Below, piece after piece: positions 57,141 to 64,000 of a stretch of DNA of 64,000 nucleotides (positions within the stretch are counted from its first letter, which is position 1; the number at the start of each line of letters is the position of its first letter). This DNA comes from Trichuris trichiura (taxonomy: Eukaryota; Nematoda; Enoplea; Trichinellida; Trichuridae). The DNA lies in NCBI GenBank assembly GCA_037903355.1, contig JBAJFE010000042.1:2802001-2866000 (forward strand), in the 5' to 3' direction. The position numbers and the translations under genes are program-made. The notes beneath the pieces were generated by a model. The model searched no databases. It was not told the origin of the DNA and saw only the letters and a program-made list of their open reading frames with translations.

Positions 57141-57335
57141 AGTTCACAGTGGTCCTTTAGTCAATAAGGACGAGTATTGAAGTCATTGGAGCGTAAACCG
57201 AAAAAACCTACGCCATCGGTCGCTGCACTTTGCACTATTCACACTCAGACAAACCCATACCCTCAATAGCATTTCTTCTATTCCCTGATAATAAAGTTGC
57301 CCATAAGTCAGATAGTCTAAAATCTATTTTTTAAT

Positions 57336-57535
57336 CCATACAAGCTTACCGTACAACATGGTTTTTGTTCTTCCTGAATTCAAGGACTGAGGAGTTCGAA
57401 GAAGAAAACAATGGTGAGAAAAATGATAGAGGGAAGTTCAGTCGAGAAAAGATCCTTGAGGCAGGCGCTGGGGAAGTCGACGCATTGGAACAAGGAGCTT
57501 ACAGATTTACATTCGAGAATCATTCGCCTGAATGA
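57336..57535 (+). other. acidic open block, possible exon
   Basis: A 66-codon open stretch without ATG, strongly acidic in the middle (RTEEFEEENNGEKNDRGKF) and ending in YRFTFENHSPE then TGA. A second frame is also open across most of it. It may be a terminal exon of the upstream small gene. Unassigned. Confidence 0.25.
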
Positions 57536-57833
57536 TCTAGTACTTTACGACTAAGTTTACTGAAATCGCAGAAGCAGTGAAATAATTCTTCAGTTGAAAT
57601 GTTGCTGCCATCAATTTTAGTTTGACTAGTTCCAGTATTAACTGAATGACCAACGCAATGCCGTAGAAATTCATACTTTTATTGGCCAACGCACAGCATC
57701 TTGAACTGTAGGCGCTGATGTTCGTATGCACAGCGATAAGTGATGTTCAGGCATTAGTCACTTTAAGGCGACGAGTTCTTGCGAGTCACAGTGCAGCTAC
57801 TTACAGTCATTAGATATAAGAACCTGCGCATCA
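57536..57833. other. no recognisable gene
   Basis: No features recognised. Confidence 0.4.
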
Positions 57834-58009
57834 AGTTACTGTTTGGCTGTCGCTGCGTTGGCCTGGTATCTGTTCGAGTGTGTACAACCTATGTATGGGT
57901 TGCATAAAGAACAGGTATTGGGCGACAGAGTCAAGGTACTGTTGCTGCGTCGACTTGGTATCTGTTCGAGTGTGTGCAGCCTACGTATGGGTTGCATAAA
58001 GAACAGGTC
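57834..58009. repeat. two-unit tandem duplication
   Basis: Two units of about 80-90 bp share GGTATCTGTTCGAGTGTGT and GGGTTGCATAAAGAACAGGT. They differ by about seven substitutions and a small indel and are joined by a short spacer. Immediately left of the hAT element. Confidence 0.85.
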
Positions 58010-58023
58010 TTTGTCGCTTAAGT

Positions 58024-59266
58024 CAGTGTTTCTCAAGCTTGGGCCCCCCTGAGAACGCTTCCGAGCGTCCGGGTCCCCCTATTCTGATTGGCCAACTTCG
58101 AGCGCATTGATTGGCCAATTTCAACGCACTGATTGGCTGAAATGGTTGCAACGCTAGAAAGTCAACTACAGCTGTACAGATTTATTTCTGCAAATTGTTT
58201 TTCGAGAAGTCAACAAGAGCTGCTTGGCTCGCCCAGATGCAGTCGAACTAGCCTGTCGATGTTGGGCTCGATCGAGCTAACTCGCAAACAGAGATCGCCG
58301 CGTCTGACTATTTGTAGCTGACTGCGTTTCTTGGTCATTAGGTCCGTAATGATACTAAATGTGCGCTCCACTAGACTCGATGAGGGAAGATAAACCAGTA
58401 ACTTTTTTTACCACATCTCATACGTCACAGTACAACTCTAGGATTTCTCTGCAGCCAGAACTGCTGACAACCCTGTGACAACCCGGCCTTCAACTCCACG
58501 TTCGACTGCAACTGCAGCAGCTCTTCTTGCAGTGACATCTTGCAAAACTGAAACGAGCGTAGGAGAAAAGCAACCGTACCGACAAAGTGTTTCAATAAAA
58601 TACGTGAGCAGCACACGCAACTCCCTGTCGCTAACGCGGATGCTTGCATTGTAGCTGCGTGGACAATAGACGCGAGGAAAGAAAGGGAAGAAAAAGAGAG
58701 CTGACTTATCACAGAGCCGGGGCAAGAGATGGTAATCGTTGACAAATTTCTAAAGCAGAGTCATTGCTACCAAACTGCAGCTGCGAACACGTGCTAATCG
58801 CTGGTTGAATCGTAAAGCAGGTGCAAATAAATCGCAAAAACTATGGCGCATTCTGATAACGCGGACAACCATTCTCTCATGTGAACCATGTGCTCTGCGC
58901 TAAATGCTTCTCAGCAGGAAGCTTTTCTTACCCAACCCTACGCCGGGAAGGTCACGATGACAAACATGCCATCCCTTCTGTCGCGTGTTCTGAATGGTCA
59001 TTTTCACGAGCGGTGATTGGTTATTGTGCTGGATTGTGGGGTAGCCGGCATCACGCATAGCATGCAACTGTATCTTAACCAGTACGCACAATACTTCACC
59101 CTCGGACCTCACCTTCCGATGCACGACAACACGACGGCCCAGGTGGGGCATGTGCCCCACACAGCTCAAATGGGCCCCCCAGCGGGCCCCCTGGCGCTCT
59201 GGGCCCCCCACCTGGATTTCAAAAGGGCCCCCTGGTGGGGCACTTGCCACACCGTGAGAAACACTG
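58024..59266 (-). mobile_element. hAT transposon with C-terminal transposase remnant
   Basis: Terminal inverted repeats CAGTGTTTCTCAAGC... and ...CGTGAGAAACACTG bound 1243 bp. On the minus strand at about 58205-58400 the hAT C-terminal block is readable: SSLVERTFSIITDLMTKKRS, VRRGDLCLRVSSIEPNID, RLVRLHLGEPS. The rest of the transposase is gone. The right flank ATCTAGAG is the target sequence also present (ATCTAGAA) at the start of duplication copy 1. The left flank (GCTTAAGT) does not match, so the element is at a rearrangement junction. Interior ends are rich in GGGCCCC blocks as in the MITE at 56133. Confidence 0.85.
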
Positions 59267-59953
59267 ATCTAGAGGTAAAGTGATATGGAACGGCTACATT
59301 TTAAAAACTTTATTTACGCCTGCTCCAAACCTTAAGGCAAACTTTTACCTACACAACAGCAGCTAATTATATCCGTAATTTCTACAATATCTACCGGAAG
59401 AATTTACTCTTTGTGATCACCCGATGTTGAATGGTACTATGGTTGGCGAGGACATGAGAAAGCTCGGTGTGGTAGTGTTTTAAACAGTTCTATTCGCTTT
59501 AGCTCATCCGATTGCGTGTCAGTGAGTGACCATCTTAGGATTCCCACTGAGGACTTCAGCATAGGTGACTGCCCCTGCAAAAGCTCATCTTCTAAACAAA
59601 GGAATATAAGCTGTACCATTCGTGCAGGACGTACGTTCCGTTTATTGTATGAAATTGATTGCACTGATTATCGGTCTTTGAAGACAGACGTAAGAAAAAG
59701 TTAACTCACCAAGAAAAAATGCTGGATATTTCTACAGGTCAGGGCTCTATTTACTCAACGTTTTAAATGATGGCCTGAAACTGACTGAGCTGACAGAGGT
59801 TTTTTTTCTTTTTCACATAATTTACGACCTTGAACACCTCTCAGGATGGGTCAGGCGCAGCCGCAAAGCTACGGAGAATACAAGTTCATTGTATCTTCAA
59901 CGGGACACACATACCCTAAAAAGAAACAGACTAATATGAAAACATACAGTCCC

Positions 59954-60051
59954 TTTGAAGATATAGTGTCTTCGTAGGGGACCGTATAATTTCATTTGGT
60001 TGCTTCTTTTTGTACGGATCAACGGGACAAAAATCCGTACAAAAAGAAGCA
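59954..60051. mobile_element. short hairpin insertion with 13-bp target duplication
   Basis: Copy 1 has AACATACAGTCCC once; copy 2 has it twice, flanking about 97 bp. The insert contains a perfect 20-bp inverted repeat (60000-60019 with 60033-60052) around a 13-nt loop. The 13-bp duplication length equals that of the palindromic element at 19848-20399. Confidence 0.75.
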
Positions 60052-60640
60052 ACATACAGTCCCGTACTAAGAAGCTATAACTTCAAAAAGGTTTACAATA
60101 TTAACAAAAATCATAGTTGCATAAGCAGGTATGAATTGACAGTAAGAAAATAAATGCGGTCAACAGCTCTGTAAGGTTAAACGCTGATACTAGATTGGAA
60201 GCACTTGCCAATGTTAGAACTAGGCTTGTTGGACAAGCTCAATTCTTAGCGCATTATGTCAAAATTTGCAATTTCGCATGCACCATGAATTAGAAATAAT
60301 TTCCGATCTTCTGGAAATGTTCAAAAACATTGACGTGTGGATCAACTGCTAACGCACACGTCGTTAGAACAGTGAGCTGCCTACGGGATCGTCCAGCGAA
60401 TACTAAGTTTTAACAGCCGGCATCAGGGAACTGCCGATCACTTTTTGGATGCTCAACTGGTTGTCAGGTTCAACTGGTTCAGTGGACCAGATAAACTATT
60501 TCAATAGGAGTAAAGATACAAGGTCATAATCTTCTTGACAAATCATTTACTATGTAATGATCATCAAATGAAATGGCAACAATGAAAAACTGCTCATTTA
60601 CCATGGAGACATTGAAGTTATTGTAATTATTGCCAGTTTC

Positions 60641-60981
60641 GAAAGACTGGGTGTCTTTTAACAGGCTTTAGTTCTTTCATAGTTGTTCCTCTGGTTCACG
60701 GGTTTGGCCTGTTGGAAGTATCTGTAAGTAAACTTCAAAATGCCCTGCCAACGAATGGATGAGCAAATTGTTAGAGAAATTGCAGAACATTATTACAGAT
60801 TTACAGATTCAGATTTATTACGGTATTCGATTTGTTCTGTAATTTCTCTAACAATTTGCTCATCCATTCGCTGGTTAGGCATTTTGAAGTTTACTTAGAG
60901 ATACATCCAACAGGTCAAGCCCGTGAACCAGAGGGACAACTATGAAACAACCAAAGCCTGTTAAAAGACACCCAGTCTTTC
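60641..60981. mobile_element. palindromic mobile element, duplicated copy
   Basis: Duplicate of 42348-42748 with a shorter centre (a CAGATT-repeat block is missing). Arms and the outward start codons are conserved. Confidence 0.75.
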
Positions 60982-61094
60982 ATAGTTATTTTCGATATGG
61001 CATTATTACTCTCATCTCAAAAAGAGCGCTTTCAGTGATCTACAACCATATCGTAAAAGACACTCATAAATGCTCCTCTTGGACGAAACTTTAA
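60942..61094 (+). CDS. 50-codon frame, duplication copy 2
   Basis: Same frame as 42709-42861, starting MKQPKPVKRHPVF in the element arm and ending in TAA. Only synonymous change (TAT/TAC) was noted between the copies, although surrounding DNA has diverged by a few percent. This is weak evidence that the frame is kept. Confidence 0.4.
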   Translation: MKQPKPVKRHPVFHSYFRYGIITLISKRALSVIYNHIVKDTHKCSSWTKL

Positions 61095-61757
61095 CTACTT
61101 CCCATGTGACGAATGCTTAGGTTTGTTCTTTCTCTCACTACAAGTATCATATTTCACCGGGTTCACTTTTTCATTGATCATAGGTATTTGTTCCTGCAAT
61201 TCCACCTGTAATTACTTTACTTATGTTCCATGAATGTCACTCGCCCTGTCCTACAACAAAGTACACAATTGAATACCTTTTCGTCATGAGCGCTGTTTTG
61301 TAAATGATTTAGTTTCCTTTATCCAACCATTAACTGATAAAAATGAATGATTTTCAGGCTCTTTCCATCCCTTAGCATTCAGCTTGAACCAGCAGGTTAA
61401 TTTTATAGGCGGAACGGAAGACGATTAAGAAACAAAGAGCTACATGTAGAACGAACAGATTAATTGTGCAAATTCAGCTTACAATGGCGATGACCACTGC
61501 CATCACATAGTACAATAAGTTAAATGAAGCCATCAGCATGGATTGCCTGTATCACGGTAAAGTTTTTCTTGAACGATCACGCAAGCGACGCGCCATTTAG
61601 AGTATTGCAGCAAAATGGAGTATTCATTAACTTAATGTGCACCTTTACTAAGGTAGAAGTACAGCTCAATTGCGCTCTGCTAACAAAGCAACATGCAATG
61701 ACAAATTGTTCTTCTGTCACTTCATCCCCGTAGCAGCACGTTGCTTCGTTAGGTCAT

Positions 61758-62286
61758 TTATTTCTTCTTCTTAGTGACCTTGTTTTTCACGGTTTTTGCG
61801 GCATCCTGTGTCGCTTTGAATGCTTTCTTACTGCCTTTTTTCACTGTCCCTGCGAACTTCCGTGCAAGAGTTTTCACGCCTCTTTTCCCCTTTGTCCTGC
61901 AGGGAGTCCGATTACAGTTGTGAACGTATCCTTCATGTCACTCACTCCTGAGGAACATTAGCTCGTTTCGGCCCTTTGTTTGCTGTCTGAGGCGGTGTTT
62001 GTGGAACGGTTGGTCTTGCTGTCGTTGTTGTTGTTGTTGTTGACGCTTCTCCAGATCCTTCTACACTTTTACTTTTTTCGCCATTTTCCTAAATATTGAA
62101 ACTGTCTGCTGGGAACTGTAAGTTCATTTTCGAAAGAATGCCTCTGACTGCTCATTCGCTTGTGGCGCTTGAGGTTCTTCCTCACAGACGGCCTGAAGAA
62201 GTGCAGTTAATAAAATTGCAGCGACATTAGTTGATCCTCACAGTTGAAATGAAAAAACCAAGCAAGAAGATGTAGGTGAGCAGCAT
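61758..62286 (-). CDS. secreted Thr-repeat/Lys-rich protein, duplication copy 2
   Basis: Exons 62242-62286 (signal peptide), 61946-62088 and 61758-61896, same structure as copy 1. The threonine run is one residue shorter (seven instead of eight), from loss of one ACA unit. The end of the middle exon differs by two replacements (Asp to Ala and Gly to Val before PQE). The basic tail is unchanged. Intact in both copies, so the gene may be a recently duplicated secreted effector. Confidence 0.6.
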
Positions 62287-64000
62287 TGTTGGAAGTCGTT
62301 TGGAAACTGAATTCTTCCTCATACCGACCCATTATATAGCGGATTGTAGACATACTTGTGTGCACCCACTGCTTATTCTGTTGCCATTGTCAATACATTC
62401 TTTTATTCCCAGTAATGTTGCCATTCCAAGTTTCAAGCATAAACGGAAAGTAATACAAGCGTCATGAACTCCTGTGCTAACTTAAGTGTTTCGTGGCCGC
62501 AGTGATAATGCGTTCGCTCTCTCGTCTGTTCAAAAAGCTGAATAAACTGTTTCACCGCTCTGTTAAAAGGCTCTCAGAATAAAGCAACGTTGAGCATATT
62601 AGAAGCCGCTGTGCTATTTCAGAAGAGAATAAATCGTTAAGGTGACGTCAATGAGAACTCGTCATCTTTCTACACCATACACGGCATTACGATTTATGTT
62701 GGAGCAGTGTTGCTTCATTGGGCGCCAAATTGTTTTACGAGATGCGTCCCGCTGAAACGTGTACAAAACTTAATTTCTGTCCGTAGCCTTTAGGTTTCTT
62801 CAGGACACATCTTCAGCGGCTAAATTCGAGTTTAAATTTATTGACCAGACAGGGGCTTCTGTTAAGTGCAAATGAAAGTTGCAGGTCTCTTCAGATGAGA
62901 GCTGAAGGAAATAAACGTTTTCTACGTTTGAGAAGCGCTAATGCTTTTTGAATACCACGTTTAATTGCTTGCCTTAGCTTCTTAATTGAATCCGGCCAGT
63001 AGAGCAGTACTTTTCATTCGCCCAGAGGAAGCTTGAGGCAGCTAATTTCTTTCAATAGTTCAATACAGAGACAATGCTCCTCATTTGGGTAAGCGTTAAC
63101 CGTAAGTGTGCTGTCAGTGTTTATAGAAGAATTGGAAAATAAAGTCAGTTTGAAAGGACTTCAGCGATTGCATCTATTAAAACAATGGGTTAACTGTTGA
63201 CTGTAGACTACAGGTGGTGTGCACTGGGTGGACGTCATCCATTCTGAGGAGGCCGCCGCCCACGCTCTCTCTCTTTCTCTCTCACAACATACCAAAGAAA
63301 CTGTGAGCATTTCGGTGCGACAAGTTAAAAATTTAAGGGAAATCAATGATATGATGTTTTCTTGCAGAAGTACACGGAAGGAGGAAAGAGATAGTGAAGC
63401 TATGTTGCCGGAGGTGCCGCAACTATCCGTAGACACGCATATCAATCCTACTCTGTAAAGCAAATGTTTAACAATAGGTTACGTTTAAATCTGTTCTGAG
63501 GTAACTACATTGATAATTGATTTTCCAAGCCGATTGTGGAAGTTGAAGAACGTCTCTATGCACGAAAAAAAGTTAAGAAAGGAAACAGTCTGTGAAATCT
63601 TGTCCAACATACCGGCAGATTCTGGAACGAGAAATACTTTCTTTAAGGAAAGGTACTGTTCGCGTAATGTGCCATGTCGGCGCAATAAGCAAAGTCCAAC
63701 ACGTCGGGAGCATAGCAAAGCAGCCTTAATCGTTGTTAGCTAACGCATATTTTTTTCCATGAGAGACCTCCTTTTCCCATTACCACAAGGAAGAGTTGCT
63801 ATGTGCGTTTGATGTTCTGTTATATAGCGGTGTACTAGTTGGTCAGAGTACAATAGTGAAAAACGTTTAGTTTCGATTGCGAACGTAGAACGACTATAAC
63901 GCTGCAGTAAATCGCTGGACCAAAGAGACAGTCGAAGTTGCAGGTATAATTAGTTATAAATAAAAAATATGAGAAAAAGCACACCAACTAAAATCAAATC

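Larger units (their letters stand above)
59267..64000. repeat. segmental duplication, copy 2 (runs off the window)
   Basis: Collinear with 40762-46143. It begins exactly at the base after the hAT terminus. Differences are scattered substitutions plus the indels listed under copy 1. It includes the palindromic element copy, the 50-codon frame and the secreted Thr/Lys-rich gene. Confidence 0.95.

Noticed and set aside
58425..58745. 106- and 95-codon minus frames inside the hAT element
   Set aside because: They do not match the hAT transposase order. The recognisable C-terminal block lies at about 58205-58400 in another frame.
1..64000. CRISPR arrays, bacterial operons or ribosome-binding sites
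   Set aside because: Spliced genes, eukaryotic tRNAs and transposons show nuclear eukaryotic DNA; no regularly spaced repeats were seen.

Overview
The window is eukaryotic nuclear DNA of about 40% G+C, most likely from an enoplean (clade I, Trichuris/Trichinella-like) nematode. The reasons are very short introns (many of 48-57 bp), a PP2C closest to the nematode PPM-2 type, a secreted five-domain Kunitz protein, a nematode-like 5S rRNA gene, and Ty3/gypsy, hAT and pogo/Tigger debris. The species is inferred; everything else was read from the sequence.

Left part (0-27 kb), host genes: the 3' end of a DHHC palmitoyltransferase (+, 104-635), a five-Kunitz secreted inhibitor with a TATA promoter (-, 4879-6000), a complete seven-exon fructose-1,6-bisphosphatase (+, 13970-17507), an unidentified three-exon protein (-, 21423-22008), a small one-helix membrane protein (+, 23711-23962) and a complete eight-exon, probably myristoylated PP2C phosphatase (-, 24574-26550). 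Between 8 and 13 kb lie decayed Tigger and hAT transposase fragments and a Ty3/gypsy gag with one LTR.

Middle part (27-40 kb) is gene-poor. It holds a five-exon Goliath/GRAIL-type PA-TM-RING-H2 ubiquitin ligase (-, 35379-36683), two partial unidentified genes (about 32 and 34 kb), a perfect 35-bp hairpin and tRNA-Lys(CTT).

Right part (40-64 kb) is dominated by a segmental duplication. Copy 1 (40762 to at least 46143) and copy 2 (59267 to the window end) flank a nearly intact Ty3/gypsy LTR retrotransposon (49870-55068), a 5S rRNA gene, tRNA-Gln(CTG) and a hAT element whose right terminus is exactly the left edge of copy 2. Each copy carries a short secreted Thr/Lys-rich protein gene and a palindromic element.

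The most unusual signal is a dispersed palindromic element (19848-20399, 42348-42748, 60641-60981 and a half copy at 49276-49425). Its arms are head-to-head copies of a leader region ending in a start codon and about 13 codons, consensus MKxxxPVKKHPVF. The element ends just after that peptide, so downstream codons come from the insertion site. It looks like a mobile bidirectional leader plus start-codon cassette. In two duplicated copies the resulting 50-codon frame is intact.

Metabolic and signalling genes here are unrelated neighbours, not an operon. Many short stretches look like additional small exons; those I could connect by splice phase are given as models, and the rest are marked as patches.
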